This document shows, piece by piece, positions 41,246-51,351 of a stretch of 64,000 nucleotides of DNA. Under the pieces are notes generated by a model. The model saw only the letters and a list, made by a program, of their open reading frames with translations, was not told the DNA's origin and ran no database searches. The stretch is from Pseudomonas parafulva (GTDB lineage Bacteria > Pseudomonadota > Gammaproteobacteria > Pseudomonadales > Pseudomonadaceae), in the NCBI RefSeq assembly GCF_000800255.1, contig NZ_CP009747.1, positions 310,001 through 374,000 of the forward strand, given 5' to 3'. The position numbers and the translations under genes were made by a program. Position 1 is the stretch's first letter, and every line of letters starts with the position of its first letter.

Positions 41246-42754
41246 TCAGGACTTTCCAGAGATGCCGTACTTACGCAAGCGCTGCGCAATGGCGGTATGC
41301 GAGGTATGCAGCCGCGCGGCGAGTTGGCGCGTCGAGGGGTAGCTGGCATAGAGCCGTTGCAGCAAACTGCGCTCGAAATCGCCGACGGCCTGTTCCAGGC
41401 TAGCCACTTCGCCATCCTGCCCGCGCGCGACCGACGTGCCCGCAATGTCCAGATCGCCAATGTCCACCAGGTGGCTTTCGCAAATGGCGGCAGCGCGGAA
41501 AATCACGTTCTGCAACTGGCGCACGTTGCCCGGCCAGGGGTTGGCCAGCAGCGCCTGGTGGGTGGCGGGCGCCAGGCGGCAGGGCGGGCGCTGGATCTGG
41601 GTGCAAGCCTGCTGCATGAAGTAGTGGGCCAGCATCAGGATGTCCTGCCCGCGGTCGCGCAGGGGCGGCACTTGCAGGTTGAGCACGTTCAGCCGATAGA
41701 ACAGGTCTTCGCGGAAGCTTCCTTCAGCGACCATGCGCTCCAGGTCGCGGTGGGTGGCGCTGATGATGCGCACGTCGACCTTGACCTCACGGTCGCCGCC
41801 AACCCGGCGGAAGCTGCCGTCACTGAGAAAACGCAGCAGCTTGGCTTGCAGGTACGGCGACATTTCGCCGATCTCGTCGAGGAACACCGTGCCTTTGTTG
41901 GCCAGCTCCATCAGACCGGGCTTGCCGCCGCGCTGGGCGCCGGTGAAGGCGCCGGGGGCATAGCCGAACAGCTCGCTCTCGGCCAGACTCTCGGGCAGCG
42001 CGGCGCAGTTGAGTGCCAGGAATGGCGCGGCCTGGCGGCTGCTCAACGCATGGCAGGCGCGGGCCACCAGTTCCTTGCCGGTGCCGGTTTCGCCATGCAC
42101 CAGCAGCGGCGCATCCAAGGTCGCCACGCGCAGGCCGCGGGCTTTGAGGGTGCGGATGACCGGCGACTCACCGAGCAGTGCATCGAAGCCTTCGGCGCGG
42201 TCGTGCCGCAGCGCCGACAGGCGCTCACCCATGCGGTTCGGCGGATACAGCGTGAGCAGGCCACCGGCCTGGGTGATCGGTGTGGCGTCGAGCAGCAGGC
42301 TCTGGCCATTGAGCTGCATTTCGCGCATGGGCAGGTGGAAGTTGTTGTCCAGCAGGGCCTGGAGCAGGTTGTCGTCGCCGAACAGCTCGCCCACCGAGCG
42401 GCCCGCCGATTCGCGCCCGCACAGGGCGATCAGTGCCGGGTTGGCCAGCAGCACCTTGCCGGCGCTGTCGACGGCCAGCACCGGATCACTCATGGCCGCC
42501 AGCAGGGCGTCGAGCTGCAGGTGACGGCGCTGGCCGGGCAGAATGTCGACCACCTCCACCGCCTGCACGCCGTGCACCTCGAACAGCGCATCGTGCAGTT
42601 CTTCGAGCACGGCAGGGCTCAGGGTCGGTGCGTCGATGTAGACATTGGGCGGAACCATCTCCACCGCATCGAGGTTGAGGTGACGGGCACCGAGCAGGGC
42701 CAGGACTTCCTGGGTGATGCCGACGCGGTCGATGAAGCTGACGTGGATGCGCAT
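41246..42754 (-). CDS. gcsR: TyrR-like sigma-54 activator, probably GcsR
   Basis: 502 residues. An ACT domain (about 1-75, MRIHVSFIDRVGITQEVLAL) precedes a PAS domain (80-165) and an AAA+ domain with Walker A GETGTGKE (221-228), GAFTGA (268-273) and Walker B GTVFLDEIGEM (288-298). A short TyrR-type HTH ends the protein. GcsR of P. aeruginosa senses glycine and activates the adjacent glycine cleavage operon through sigma-54; the same adjacency here supports the name. Alternative: a PhhR/TyrR paralogue for aromatic amino acids. Confidence 0.88.
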   Translation of the reverse strand: MRIHVSFIDRVGITQEVLALLGARHLNLDAVEMVPPNVYIDAPTLSPAVLEELHDALFEVHGVQAVEVVDILPGQRRHLQLDALLAAMSDPVLAVDSAGKVLLANPALIALCGRESAGRSVGELFGDDNLLQALLDNNFHLPMREMQLNGQSLLLDATPITQAGGLLTLYPPNRMGERLSALRHDRAEGFDALLGESPVIRTLKARGLRVATLDAPLLVHGETGTGKELVARACHALSSRQAAPFLALNCAALPESLAESELFGYAPGAFTGAQRGGKPGLMELANKGTVFLDEIGEMSPYLQAKLLRFLSDGSFRRVGGDREVKVDVRIISATHRDLERMVAEGSFREDLFYRLNVLNLQVPPLRDRGQDILMLAHYFMQQACTQIQRPPCRLAPATHQALLANPWPGNVRQLQNVIFRAAAICESHLVDIGDLDIAGTSVARGQDGEVASLEQAVGDFERSLLQRLYASYPSTRQLAARLHTSHTAIAQRLRKYGISGKS

Positions 42755-42842
42755 GGGGGCGAGCGGTCTTGAGACGAGAGGCAGCAGTATGCCTCGAGAT
42801 GCCTGGCGCGCCCACACGAACGGTGCATGGTCGGCGCCGAGG

Positions 42843-43211
42843 TCACTGCAAATGTTCAGGCTTGATCGGATCGCCGGACTTCACCGCCAGCGTCTGGCGG
42901 ATGTCTTCAAACATGTGGTCGTAGAGTTTGTGCGGCGAGTTCAGGCTCTCGAACTTCTTCGGTGCCGGAAGGTGTGCCTGCGCTCTGCGCGTGAGTTGCA
43001 TGAGAAAGCTCGGCAGGACCTGGTCCTTGGCCAGGAAGAAGCGTTCGTCCACCGGTTTGCCTTCGATGCTGCCATGCATGTGGAACTGGATGCCGTGCCC
43101 TTCCTTGGGGTCCTGGGTGGCCTCGTACTCGATGGCGAGGTCGTAGCTGTGGTCGTGGCTGTTGAGCGCGACGCGCTCGATGTGCACGTGACCAGGATGG
43201 AACTGGGCCAT
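42843..43211 (-). CDS. Small conserved Pseudomonas protein (DUF5064-like, tentative)
   Basis: 122 residues, soluble, rich in His in the first half (FHPGHVHIERVALNSHDHSY) with a beta-rich look and a helical C-terminus. AGGAGG precedes ATG 43209-43211. I associate it with the Pseudomonas DUF5064 family, but only from memory. It sits downstream of the arc terminator and upstream of nothing on its strand, so it is probably a single-gene unit. Function unknown. Confidence 0.7.
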   Translation of the reverse strand: MAQFHPGHVHIERVALNSHDHSYDLAIEYEATQDPKEGHGIQFHMHGSIEGKPVDERFFLAKDQVLPSFLMQLTRRAQAHLPAPKKFESLNSPHKLYDHMFEDIRQTLAVKSGDPIKPEHLQ

Positions 43212-43232
43212 GGGGCGTCCTCCTGTAAATCG

Positions 43233-43258
43233 AAAACGGCCGGTGGGGCGCACCGGCC
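43233..43258 (-). terminator. Rho-independent terminator of arcDABC
   Basis: GGCCGGTG and CACCGGCC form a perfect 8-bp stem over a 5-nt loop just after the arcC stop; the minus strand continues GTTTTCGATTT. It separates arcC from the DUF5064-like gene. Confidence 0.8.
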
Positions 43259-43266
43259 AACTGCGT

Positions 43267-44196
43267 TCAACGGTAGCTGATCCCGGGCAGGCCGGTCGAT
43301 ATGCGTGTACCGGCGGTGCCTTTGACGATGTCCTCGATGTTCTCCAGCGAGCTGATGACTGCGACCTTGCCGGTATTGCGGGCGAACTCGCAGGCGGCTT
43401 GGACCTTGGGGCCCATGGAGCCGGCGGCGAAACCGAGCGTGTCCAGCGCGTCCGGGTGCGCCTGGGCGATGGCGGTTTGCGTCGGCTTGCCGAAGTCCAC
43501 ATAAGCGGCATCGACGTCGGTGGCGATGATCAACAGGTCGGCGTCGAGCTGCTCGGCCAGCAGCGCGGAACACAGGTCCTTGTCGATCACCGCCTCGATG
43601 CCCTTGAGTCGTCCATGGGCATCGTACATCGTTGGAATGCCGCCACCCCCGGCACAGATCACCAGCGTGCGCTTTTCCAGCAGCCATTTGATCGGGCGGA
43701 TCTCGAAGATACGCTTGGGTTTGGGGCTGGCGACCACGCGGCGGTACTTGTCGCCATCGGCCTTGACCACCCAGCCCTTTTCCTGCGCCAGGCGCTCGGC
43801 TTCCTGCCGTTCGTAGACCGGTCCGATGAACTTGGTCGGGTCCTTGAAGGCCGGGTCGTCGGCATCGACTTCGACCTGGGTGAGCAGGGTGGCGAAGGGC
43901 ACCTCGAAGTCGAGCAGGTTGCCCAATTCCTGCTCGATCATGTAGCCGATCATGCCTTCGGTCTCAGCGCCCAGCACGTCCAGCGGATAGGCCTCGTCAG
44001 GCTTGTAGGCCTGGCCCTGGAGCGACAGCAGGCCAACCTGCGGGCCGTTGCCGTGGGCGATGACCAGCTCGTTGCCCGGATGGATGCGGGCGATACGCTC
44101 GGCAGCGGTACGAATGTTGGCGCGCTGATTGTCGGCGGTCATCGGTTCGCCGCGGCGGAGCAGGGCGTTGCCGCCCAGTGCAACCACGATACGCAT
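43267..44196 (-). CDS. arcC: Catabolic carbamate kinase
   Basis: 309 residues, amino-acid-kinase fold. It makes ATP from carbamoyl phosphate and ADP, the energy-yielding step of the arginine deiminase pathway under oxygen limitation. The start [16 protein letters not shown] and the AGGGGIPT nucleotide loop are typical. It is the last gene of arcDABC, 88 bp after arcB, and followed by a terminator. Confidence 0.97.
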   Translation of the reverse strand: MRIVVALGGNALLRRGEPMTADNQRANIRTAAERIARIHPGNELVIAHGNGPQVGLLSLQGQAYKPDEAYPLDVLGAETEGMIGYMIEQELGNLLDFEVPFATLLTQVEVDADDPAFKDPTKFIGPVYERQEAERLAQEKGWVVKADGDKYRRVVASPKPKRIFEIRPIKWLLEKRTLVICAGGGGIPTMYDAHGRLKGIEAVIDKDLCSALLAEQLDADLLIIATDVDAAYVDFGKPTQTAIAQAHPDALDTLGFAAGSMGPKVQAACEFARNTGKVAVISSLENIEDIVKGTAGTRISTGLPGISYR

Positions 44197-44221
44197 GGGG
44201 AATCTCCTTTGGTGAGCTACT

Positions 44222-44285
44222 GCGAGCCGTCAGCGTCGAGCGGCCAGTAGACGCGCGGTCGGGCTGAGGCTCGCCGCTTGACGCT
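44222..44285 (-). promoter_or_regulatory. Competing inverted repeats in the arcB-arcC gap
   Basis: GCGAGCC (44222-44228) can pair with GGCTCGC (44268-44274), while AGCGTCGAGCGG (44232-44243) can pair, with one mismatch, with CCGCTTGACGCT (44274-44285). The second pairing reaches the arcB stop. The structure might mark an mRNA processing point; the arc mRNA of P. aeruginosa is known to be processed. Confidence 0.35.
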
Positions 44286-45295
44286 CAAAGATCGGCGAGG
44301 GTCGAGACCAGGATCGCTTTGATCGTGTGCATGCGGTTCTCGGCCTGTTCGAAGGCGATGCAGGCCGGGGACTCGAACACGTCGTCGGTCACCTCGATGC
44401 CGTTGGTCAACTCCGGGTACTGCGCGGCGATCTGCTTGCCGACCTTGGTCTCGCAGTTGTGGAAGGCGGGCAGGCAGTGCATGAATTTGGTCCGCGGGTT
44501 GCCGCTGGCCTGCATCAGCGCAGCGTTGACCTGATAAGGCTTGAGCAGCGTGATGCGCTCGCCCCAGGCTTCGATCGGCTCGCCCATCGACACCCACACG
44601 TCGGTGTGGATGAAGTCCACGCCCTTGACGGCCGCGCGCGGATCTTCGGTCAGGGTGAGGCGTGCGCCGCTTTCTTCGGCGTACTGCTTGCAGCGTTGCA
44701 CCAGATCGTCGTGGGGCCAGAGGTCCTTGGGCGCGGCGATGCGCACATCCATGCCGAGCTTGGCGCCGATCAGCAACAGCGAGTTGCCCATGTTGTTGCG
44801 CGCATCGCCCAGGTAGGCATAGCTGATGTCGTGCAGCGGCTTGTCGCTGTGCTCGCGCATGGTCAGCACGTCGGCGATCATCTGCGTGGGGTGGTATTCG
44901 TCGGTCAGGCCGTTGAACACCGGCACGCCGGCGAATGTGGCCAGCTCCTCGACGATCTCCTGCTTGAAGCCGCGGTACTCGATGGCGTGGTACATGCGCC
45001 CGAGCACGCGGGCGGTGTCCTTCATGCTTTCCTTGTGGCCGATCTGCGAGGAATTGGGATCGATGTAGGTGACGTTGGCGCCTTGGTCATAGGCGGCGAC
45101 CTCGAAGGCGCAGCGGGTGCGGGTGGAGGTCTTCTCGAAGATCAGCGCGATGTTGCGGCCCTTCAGGTGCTGCTGCTCGGTGCCGGTGTACTTGGCACGC
45201 TTGAGGTCGCGCGACAGGTCCAGCAGGTACTTGAGTTCGCGGGTGCTGTGGTGTTCGAGGCTGAGCAGGTTGCGGTTACGCATGTTGAACGCCAT
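44285..45295 (-). CDS. arcB: Catabolic ornithine carbamoyltransferase
   Basis: 336 residues. In this operon it runs the phosphorolysis of citrulline to ornithine and carbamoyl phosphate. The carbamoyl-phosphate loop is STRTR (57-61), and the ornithine/transition-state motif is FMHCLPAFH. The length and sequence are of the catabolic ArcB type (dodecamer in P. aeruginosa), not the shorter anabolic ArgF. It is second to last in arcDABC. Confidence 0.96.
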   Translation of the reverse strand: MAFNMRNRNLLSLEHHSTRELKYLLDLSRDLKRAKYTGTEQQHLKGRNIALIFEKTSTRTRCAFEVAAYDQGANVTYIDPNSSQIGHKESMKDTARVLGRMYHAIEYRGFKQEIVEELATFAGVPVFNGLTDEYHPTQMIADVLTMREHSDKPLHDISYAYLGDARNNMGNSLLLIGAKLGMDVRIAAPKDLWPHDDLVQRCKQYAEESGARLTLTEDPRAAVKGVDFIHTDVWVSMGEPIEAWGERITLLKPYQVNAALMQASGNPRTKFMHCLPAFHNCETKVGKQIAAQYPELTNGIEVTDDVFESPACIAFEQAENRMHTIKAILVSTLADL

Positions 45296-45346
45296 GACGG
45301 TGTCTCCTTGGGTTCGGTAGGCTCGTGTAGCTGGGAATGACGGCTC

Positions 45347-46600
45347 TCAGTAGTCGATCGGATCGCGCACGATCGGGCAGGTCATGCAGTGGCCGCCGCC
45401 GCGACCCCGGCCCAGTTCGCCGGCGCTGATGGTGATCACTTCCACGCCGGCCTTGCGCAGCAAGGTGTTGGTGTAGGTGTTGCGGTCGTAGCCGATGACC
45501 ACGCCGGGCTCCAGGGCCACCACGTTGTTGCCGTCGTCCCACTGCTCGCGCTCGGCGGCGAAGCTGTTGCCACCGGTTTCCACGACTCGCAGCTTCACCC
45601 CCAGGTGTTCGCCGACCACGTCGATGAACGATTTATGTTCCCGGCGTACGTCCATGCCGTAGGGCTTGCTCTCGTCGGGGCGAATGATGAACGGCACGAT
45701 TTCGCTGACCACCTCCGGGAAGACCGTGACCAGGTCGCGGTCGCAGAAGCTGAACACCGTGTCCAGGTGCATCGCTGCGCGCGACTTGGGCAGGCCGGCG
45801 ACAATGACTTTTTCCACCGCGCCCTTGGCGAACAAGCTCTGCGCCAACTGGCCGATGGCCTGGCGCGAAGTGCGCTCGCCCATGCCGATCAGCACGACGC
45901 CGTTGCCGATCGGCATCACGTCGCCGCCTTCGAGGGTGGACTGGCCATGCTCCTTGTCAGGGTCGCCGTACCAGACCTGGAAGTCGGCCTGGGTGAACTG
46001 TGGGTGGAAGCGGTAGATGGCCGTGGCCAGCAGGGTCTCCTGGCGGCGCGCCGGCCAGTACATGGGGTTGAGCGTGACGCCGCCGTAGATCCAGCAGGTG
46101 GTGTCGCGGGTGAACTGAGTGTTGGGCAGCGGCGGCAGGATGAAGCTGGAATGGCCCAGGTAGTCGTTGTACATCTTCACCACTGCCGCGCCTTCGCTCT
46201 GCGGCAGGTCCTGGCCGGCCACGCCGCCGATCAGAAATTCGGCCAGGTGGCGCGGCTCCAGGCCTTCCAGCCAACTGCGCACTTCGTTGGTGAGGCCGAC
46301 GCCGACGGTGTCCGGCGAAATCTTGCGGTCGAGGATCCAGGCCAGCGCCGCCTTGTCCTGCACGATGTCGGTCAGCAGGTTGTGCATCTCCAGCACCTCG
46401 ACGCCGCGCTCGCGCATCTTGGTGACGAAGTCGAAATGGTCGCGCTTGGCCTGGTCGACCCAGATCACATCGTCGAACAGCAGTTCGTCGCAGTTGCTTG
46501 GGGTCAGACGCTTGTGCGCCAGCCCCGGTGCACAGACCATCACTTTGCGCAGTTTGCCGGCTTCTGAATGGACGCCGTATTTCGCTTTGTCCGCGGACAT
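45347..46600 (-). CDS. arcA: Arginine deiminase
   Basis: 417 residues. It hydrolyses arginine to citrulline and ammonia, first enzyme of the pathway. The catalytic cysteine is Cys405 in [10 protein letters not shown] near the C-terminus; [17 protein letters not shown] and the His/Asp pair of the guanidino-modifying fold are visible. ATG 46598-46600 ([15 protein letters not shown]) gives the family length; a longer frame overlapping arcD is not real. It follows arcD by 26 bp. Confidence 0.97.
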   Translation of the reverse strand: MSADKAKYGVHSEAGKLRKVMVCAPGLAHKRLTPSNCDELLFDDVIWVDQAKRDHFDFVTKMRERGVEVLEMHNLLTDIVQDKAALAWILDRKISPDTVGVGLTNEVRSWLEGLEPRHLAEFLIGGVAGQDLPQSEGAAVVKMYNDYLGHSSFILPPLPNTQFTRDTTCWIYGGVTLNPMYWPARRQETLLATAIYRFHPQFTQADFQVWYGDPDKEHGQSTLEGGDVMPIGNGVVLIGMGERTSRQAIGQLAQSLFAKGAVEKVIVAGLPKSRAAMHLDTVFSFCDRDLVTVFPEVVSEIVPFIIRPDESKPYGMDVRREHKSFIDVVGEHLGVKLRVVETGGNSFAAEREQWDDGNNVVALEPGVVIGYDRNTYTNTLLRKAGVEVITISAGELGRGRGGGHCMTCPIVRDPIDY

Positions 46601-46626
46601 GAGGTGTTCCTCCAGCAAGAGGTGAT

Positions 46627-48054
46627 TCACAGGGTCAGAAAGCCGTCGTACAGGCCGTAGGCTGCCAGCAGGGCGCCCAGGACCACGGCGGCGAAGATCA
46701 GTTTTTCCAGGCGGCTGAAAATGGGTTGGCCCACTTCGTGCCGGGCCTTGGCGAACAGGATCGCGCCCGGTGCGTAGAGCAATGCCGACAGCAGCAGGTA
46801 CTTCACGCCGCCGGCGTACAGCAGCCAGATGGCGTAGAGCAGGGCGATGGTGCCGATGGCCAGGTCCTTGCGTCGTTCGGCCAGGGCCTGCGCGTAGGTT
46901 TCCCCGCGCACCGCCAGCAGCACCGCATAGGCCGCCGACCACAGGTAGGGCACCAGGATCATCGAGGTGGCGAGGTAGATCAGCGACAGGTAGGTGCTGT
47001 TGGAAAACAGGGTGATGACCAGGAAGATCTGCACCATGGCGTTGGTCAGCCACAGGGCATTGGCCGGCACATGGTTGGCGTTCTCACGGCGCAGGAACGC
47101 CGGCATGGTGTGGTCCTTGGCGGCCGCGAACATGATTTCCGCGCACAGCAGCACCCACGACAGCAGCGCTCCCAGCAGCGAAATGATCAGGCCGACGCTG
47201 ATCAACAGCGCCCCCCAGTGACCGACGACGTGTTCGAGCACGGCGGCCATCGATGGGTTTTGCAACCTGGCCAGTTCCGGCTGGGTCATCACGCCCATCG
47301 ACAGCACGTTCACCAGCACCAGGAACAGCAACACGGTGACGAAGCCGATGACCGTGGCCTTGCCCACGTCGGCGCGTTTTTGCGCCCGTGAGGAAAAGAT
47401 GCTCGCGCCTTCGATGCCGATGAACACCCATACCGTCACCAGCATCATGTTGCGCACCTGGCTCATCACCCCGCCCAAGTCGGGGGAGCCCTGTCCCCAG
47501 ATGTCGGCGGTGAACACGTCGAGCTTGAAGGCGAACAGACAGATCAAGGCGAACAGCAGCAACGGCACCACCTTGGCCACCGTGGTGACCAGGTTGATGA
47601 ACGCCGCCTCCTTGATGCCGCGCAGCACCAGAAAGTGCACGCCCCACAACAACAGCGAGGCGCCGACGATGGCCGCTGGCGTGTTGCCCTGGCCGAAGAT
47701 CGGGAAGAAATAGCCCAGGGTGCTGAACAGCAGGACGAAATAGCCGACATTGCCCAGCCAGGCGCTGATCCAGTAGCCCCAGGCCGAAGAGAAGCCCATG
47801 TAGTTGCCGAACCCGGCCTTGGCGTAGGCGTAGACGCCGCCGTCCAGGTCGGGCTTGCGGTTGGCCAGGGTCTGGAACACGAAGGCGAGGCTGAGCATGC
47901 CCACGGCGGTGATTGCCCAGCCGATCAGTACCGCGCCGACCCCGGCGCTGGCGGCCATGTTCTGCGGCAGCGAGAAGATACCGCCGCCGATCATCGAACC
48001 CACCACGAGGGCAACTAATGCACCAAGTTTGAGTTTTCCGGGAGCATCAGACAT
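46627..48054 (-). CDS. arcD: Arginine/ornithine antiporter ArcD
   Basis: 475-residue APC-superfamily antiporter with 12-13 transmembrane helices that imports arginine in exchange for ornithine without energy cost. [20 protein letters not shown] near the N-terminus is the APC substrate-binding GSxxGxG-type segment. It leads arcD-arcA-arcB-arcC and is preceded by an Anr box placed for class II activation. A close paralogue is divergent at 48501. Confidence 0.95.
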   Translation of the reverse strand: MSDAPGKLKLGALVALVVGSMIGGGIFSLPQNMAASAGVGAVLIGWAITAVGMLSLAFVFQTLANRKPDLDGGVYAYAKAGFGNYMGFSSAWGYWISAWLGNVGYFVLLFSTLGYFFPIFGQGNTPAAIVGASLLLWGVHFLVLRGIKEAAFINLVTTVAKVVPLLLFALICLFAFKLDVFTADIWGQGSPDLGGVMSQVRNMMLVTVWVFIGIEGASIFSSRAQKRADVGKATVIGFVTVLLFLVLVNVLSMGVMTQPELARLQNPSMAAVLEHVVGHWGALLISVGLIISLLGALLSWVLLCAEIMFAAAKDHTMPAFLRRENANHVPANALWLTNAMVQIFLVITLFSNSTYLSLIYLATSMILVPYLWSAAYAVLLAVRGETYAQALAERRKDLAIGTIALLYAIWLLYAGGVKYLLLSALLYAPGAILFAKARHEVGQPIFSRLEKLIFAAVVLGALLAAYGLYDGFLTL

Positions 48055-48500
48055 TTAACGACTCCACGTCAGGAGGAAGTTGCTGAAAGAATAAATCCGA
48101 CGCATTCGACATTCGCTGATTTGGATCAGTCGTTGAGGATTCGTCGTCAGAAACTTCCCGTTCGCTAGTTCGAAATTGAAGACGAAAGCGATCCATTCCT
48201 CTGCATGAAGGCCATGTGCCACAAGGCTTTGAGGTCGGTCGCCAGAAAAACACAGCGTTTGCCGAACGAACTTTCAACCTAGTCGTTTCCTAGGGCTTCG
48301 CCAATTTTCCTCGTCTTCAAAGGCGATAAGTGCTCAGGATGTGAAACGTTTGGCACTCGGCCCCTGTATAAGCGCTCACCGATAGACAGATCCGTTATGA
48401 GTCATTTAGATTTAATGGTTTTAGTTGATATGACTGTCATGAAATCTCACGCTTCAATTCGATCGTTCAACTGCCGTGCGCCCGGTGAGGGTGCTCCTTG
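48055..48500. other. 446-bp divergent region arcD / arcD-like gene
   Basis: No real ORF. The arcD-proximal part holds the Anr box and -10 element. The rest is A+T-richer; it has a distant pair TTGAAGACGA (48176-48185) and TCGTCTTCAA (48311-48320), and the palindrome ATGACTGTCAT (48430-48440) before the paralogue. No second Anr-type box was found for the paralogue. Confidence 0.55.
48088..48129 (-). promoter_or_regulatory. Anr-dependent promoter of arcDABC
   Basis: The FNR/Anr-type box CTGATCCAAATCAG is at 48116-48129 and the -10 hexamer TATTCT at 48093-48088 (minus strand). Their centres are 32 bp apart, which places the box at -41.5 of a start near 48081, the class II geometry. Anr activates arcDABC at low oxygen in Pseudomonas. 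Confidence 0.8.
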
Positions 48501-49928
48501 ATGGGCGAGCAAGGACACAAACTAGGCTTGGGCGCGCTCGTCGCCTTGGTCGTGGGGTCGATGATCGGCGGGGGGATCTTCTCGCTGCCGCAGAACATGG
48601 CTGCCCGTGCCGAAGTGGGCGCGGTGCTGATCGGTTGGTCGATCACCGCCGTGGGCATGCTGGCGCTGGCGTTCGTGTTCCAGACCCTGGCCAATCGCAA
48701 GCCGACGCTCGACTCGGGCGTGTATGCCTACGCCAAGGCCGGGTTCGGCGACTACCTGGGCTTCTGCTCGGCTTGGGGGTACTGGATCAGTGCCTGGATG
48801 GGCAATGTCGGCTATTTCGTCCTGCTGTTCAGCACGCTGGGGTTCTACGTTCCGTTGTTCGGCGAGGGCAATACGCCCCTGGCCATTGGCTGTGCCTCAC
48901 TGTTGCTCTGGAGCGTGCACCTCTTGGTGCTGCGCGGCATCAAGGAGGCGGCGTTCATCAACCTGGTCACGACCGTGGCGAAGGTCTTGCCGCTGCTGAT
49001 CTTCATCGTCATCGCCGCTTGCGCTTTTCGCGCCGATGTCTTCACCCGCGATGTCTGGGGCCTGGATACGCCGCAGTTGGGCAGCGTGCTGGAGCAGGTG
49101 CGCAGCATGATGCTGGTGACGGTGTTCGTGTTCATCGGCATCGAGGGCGCCAGCGTCTATTCCGGGCGCGCGCGGCGTCGCTCGGATGTCGGCAGGGCGA
49201 CGTTGATTGGTTTTCTCGGCGTGTTGGCGCTGTTGGTGCTGGTCAATGTGCTGTCGCTGGGCGTGATGAGTCGTGGCCAGTTGGCAGGATTGCCGAACCC
49301 ATCGTTGGCTTCGGTACTGGAACACCTGGTAGGGCCCTGGGGCGCCCTACTGATCAGCGTCGGCCTGGCGGTGTCGCTGCTCGGCGCCTTGCTGTCGTGG
49401 GCGTTGCTCTGTGCCGAGATCCTGTTCGCCACGGCCCGTGACGGCACGATGCCGCGTTTTCTCGCCAAGGAGAACGCCAACCAGGTGCCGGCCAATGCGC
49501 TGTGGCTGACCAATGGCATGATCCAGGGTTTCCTGTTGATCACGCTGTTTTCTGCCGGCACCTACACCAGCCTGATCTACCTCGCCTCGTCGATGATCCT
49601 GATGCCGTACTTCTGGTCGGCCGCCTATGCCGTGAAGTTGGCCTGGTGCGGCGAGGGTTATGCCGGGCAGTCGGCCGCGCGGCGCAAGGACCTGATGATT
49701 AGTCTGCTGGCCTTGGTGTATGCGCTGTGGTTGCTGTACGCCGGTGGCGCCAAGTACCTGCTGCTCTCGGCGCTGCTGTATGCCCCTGGGGCAATCCTGT
49801 TCGCACGGGCTCGCCGAGAGCAGGGCCGGGCGCTGTTCAGCCGATGGGAGATGCTGATCTTCGCCGTGGTGCTGCTGGGCGCCGGGGTGGCGGCCTGGGC
49901 GCTTTCCGTGGGGCTGCTGAGTCTTTAG
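48501..49928 (+). CDS. ArcD paralogue, APC-family amino acid antiporter
   Basis: 475 residues from ATG 48501 (TTG 48498 also possible), the same length as ArcD and very similar along the N-terminal half, e.g. both have [13 protein letters not shown] and ANRKP. It differs more in loops and in the C-terminal third. It is divergent from arcDABC, so a local duplication is likely. It may carry arginine/ornithine or a related substrate such as agmatine or citrulline. GAGGG upstream is the likely Shine-Dalgarno. Confidence 0.88.
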   Translation: MGEQGHKLGLGALVALVVGSMIGGGIFSLPQNMAARAEVGAVLIGWSITAVGMLALAFVFQTLANRKPTLDSGVYAYAKAGFGDYLGFCSAWGYWISAWMGNVGYFVLLFSTLGFYVPLFGEGNTPLAIGCASLLLWSVHLLVLRGIKEAAFINLVTTVAKVLPLLIFIVIAACAFRADVFTRDVWGLDTPQLGSVLEQVRSMMLVTVFVFIGIEGASVYSGRARRRSDVGRATLIGFLGVLALLVLVNVLSLGVMSRGQLAGLPNPSLASVLEHLVGPWGALLISVGLAVSLLGALLSWALLCAEILFATARDGTMPRFLAKENANQVPANALWLTNGMIQGFLLITLFSAGTYTSLIYLASSMILMPYFWSAAYAVKLAWCGEGYAGQSAARRKDLMISLLALVYALWLLYAGGAKYLLLSALLYAPGAILFARARREQGRALFSRWEMLIFAVVLLGAGVAAWALSVGLLSL

Positions 49929-49931
49929 CGT

Positions 49932-49963
49932 CCCGCCCTGTGACGGTCACCAGGCCGGGCGGG
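49932..49963. terminator. Hairpin at convergent ends of the ArcD paralogue and CoA-transferase
   Basis: CCCGCCC (49932-49938) pairs with GGGCGGG (49957-49963); the CoA-transferase stop codon is inside the loop. There is no T-run. Possible bidirectional terminator. Confidence 0.35.
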
Positions 49964-51296
49964 CCGAACCCAGCTCGCTGGCGCCCAGTGCCCACTCCAA
50001 CTGCGCGCAGCCCACTCTTAACGGGCCCTTGAGCCGCTGCGCCACGCCCCAGGGCGTGTGCTCCAAGTGGGGATCGAGATCGTCGGCACTTTCTTCGGCC
50101 AGCGGCAGGTCATCGCCGACCGTACCGTGCTCGACCAGCAAGGCGGCGGTGCGTGCCAACGACAGGCGCGCGCGGCAACCGGCGCCGCTGTGCAGGCGCT
50201 GTTGCAGGCCCCGAATAGCTTCGGCGGCCATCAGGTAACCGGTGGCGTGGTCGAGCGCCTGCACTGGCAGCGGTATGGGTTTTTCCGCCTGCTGCCAGCG
50301 CATGCCTTCACGGGCGATACCGCTGCTCATCTGCACCAGGCTGTCGAAACCCCGGCGATCCTGCCACGGCCCGCTCCAGCCGTAGGCATTGAGGCTGACG
50401 TCGATCAGGCCGGGGTTGAGCTGGCGCCGATACCGCGCGCCGAAGCCCAGACGCTCCAGAGCATCGGCGCGATAGCCGTGCAGCAGGACGTCGGCGTCGG
50501 CAAGCAGGGCAGCGAACGTCTCGCGGTCTGCGGGGGCGTGCAAGTCCAGACGCGCGCAGCGCTTGCCGAGGGTGACCTCAGCGACCAGCGAGGGCTCTTC
50601 CCAGGCTGGCGGGTCGATACGCAGGACCTGGGCGCCGAAGCCGGCCAGCAGGCGGCTGGCCGTGGGGCCGGCGATGATGCGGGTCAGGTCGAGTACCTTG
50701 AGCCCTGCCAACGGACGCGTCGGTGTGCCCTGCCAGGTCAGGGTCGGGCCGGCTTCGAAGCCTTCGCGCAGCACCAGCGGCTCCTGGTTGACGGCCAGGC
50801 CCTGGGGATGCGCGCACCACTGCGCCCAACTGCGCATCTGCGCCGCGCAGCCGCCGGCCTGGACCACGGCGCTTTCCAGCGCTTCGGCATCCCAGCGCGC
50901 GACCTCGGCGGCGACGGCCTGGCGTTCGGCGGGGGTACCTAGCACAGCCAGTGCCGCCTGACGGTGATGGACGGCGTTGGTGTGCAGGCGAATCCAGCCG
51001 TCACGGGTGGGGTAGTCGCCCGCGATGGCGTCCCACAACGGCGGTGTCTGCCAGCCGTGGGGACGCAGGCTGGTGGCGAACCAGAACGAAGCCAGGCGCC
51101 GATCGACGCTGACCAACGGGCATTGGTCGGTCTGTTGTTGCAGCAGCCTGGCCAGGGCCAGACCAGCGGCTGCCACACTGGCGGCGGCCAAGTCGGTGAC
51201 GGCGAAGGTCGAGGGCAGCGCGCCGATGCCGTGCCAACGCAGGGCGCTGCTGTCCAGGTCGAGTGCTTGGGCGATGGTGTCGAGCATCTGATGCAT
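49947..51296 (-). CDS. CaiB/BaiF-type CoA-transferase with permuted halves
   Basis: 449 residues. The canonical N-terminal segment of family III CoA-transferases (AGLKVLDLTRIIAGPTASRL, then DADVLLHGYRADALERLG) begins only at about residue 197. The catalytic aspartate is likely Asp318 in RRGFDSLVQ. Residues 1-170 resemble the usual C-terminal half (GDYPTRDGWIRLHTNAVHHR). The order is thus permuted. Substrate unknown. It is the last gene of a minus-strand run ending the heme locus, 55 bp after the YbaN-like gene. ATG 51296 has GGAGG upstream. Confidence 0.8.
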   Translation of the reverse strand: MHQMLDTIAQALDLDSSALRWHGIGALPSTFAVTDLAAASVAAAGLALARLLQQQTDQCPLVSVDRRLASFWFATSLRPHGWQTPPLWDAIAGDYPTRDGWIRLHTNAVHHRQAALAVLGTPAERQAVAAEVARWDAEALESAVVQAGGCAAQMRSWAQWCAHPQGLAVNQEPLVLREGFEAGPTLTWQGTPTRPLAGLKVLDLTRIIAGPTASRLLAGFGAQVLRIDPPAWEEPSLVAEVTLGKRCARLDLHAPADRETFAALLADADVLLHGYRADALERLGFGARYRRQLNPGLIDVSLNAYGWSGPWQDRRGFDSLVQMSSGIAREGMRWQQAEKPIPLPVQALDHATGYLMAAEAIRGLQQRLHSGAGCRARLSLARTAALLVEHGTVGDDLPLAEESADDLDPHLEHTPWGVAQRLKGPLRVGCAQLEWALGASELGSARPAW

Positions 51297-51351
51297 GCAG
51301 GATCCTCCGTGCTGGGGGTCATTGCAGTACATCCGGCGCGTCGATGCAATG

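Noticed and set aside
41219..42772. 517-codon plus-strand frame opposite gcsR
   Set aside because: Antisense of a protein with clear ACT, PAS and AAA+ motifs.
48340..48370. Possible sigma-54 promoter (TTGGCACTCGGCCCCTG) before the ArcD paralogue
   Set aside because: The GG is present, but 10 nt later there is CT instead of GC.
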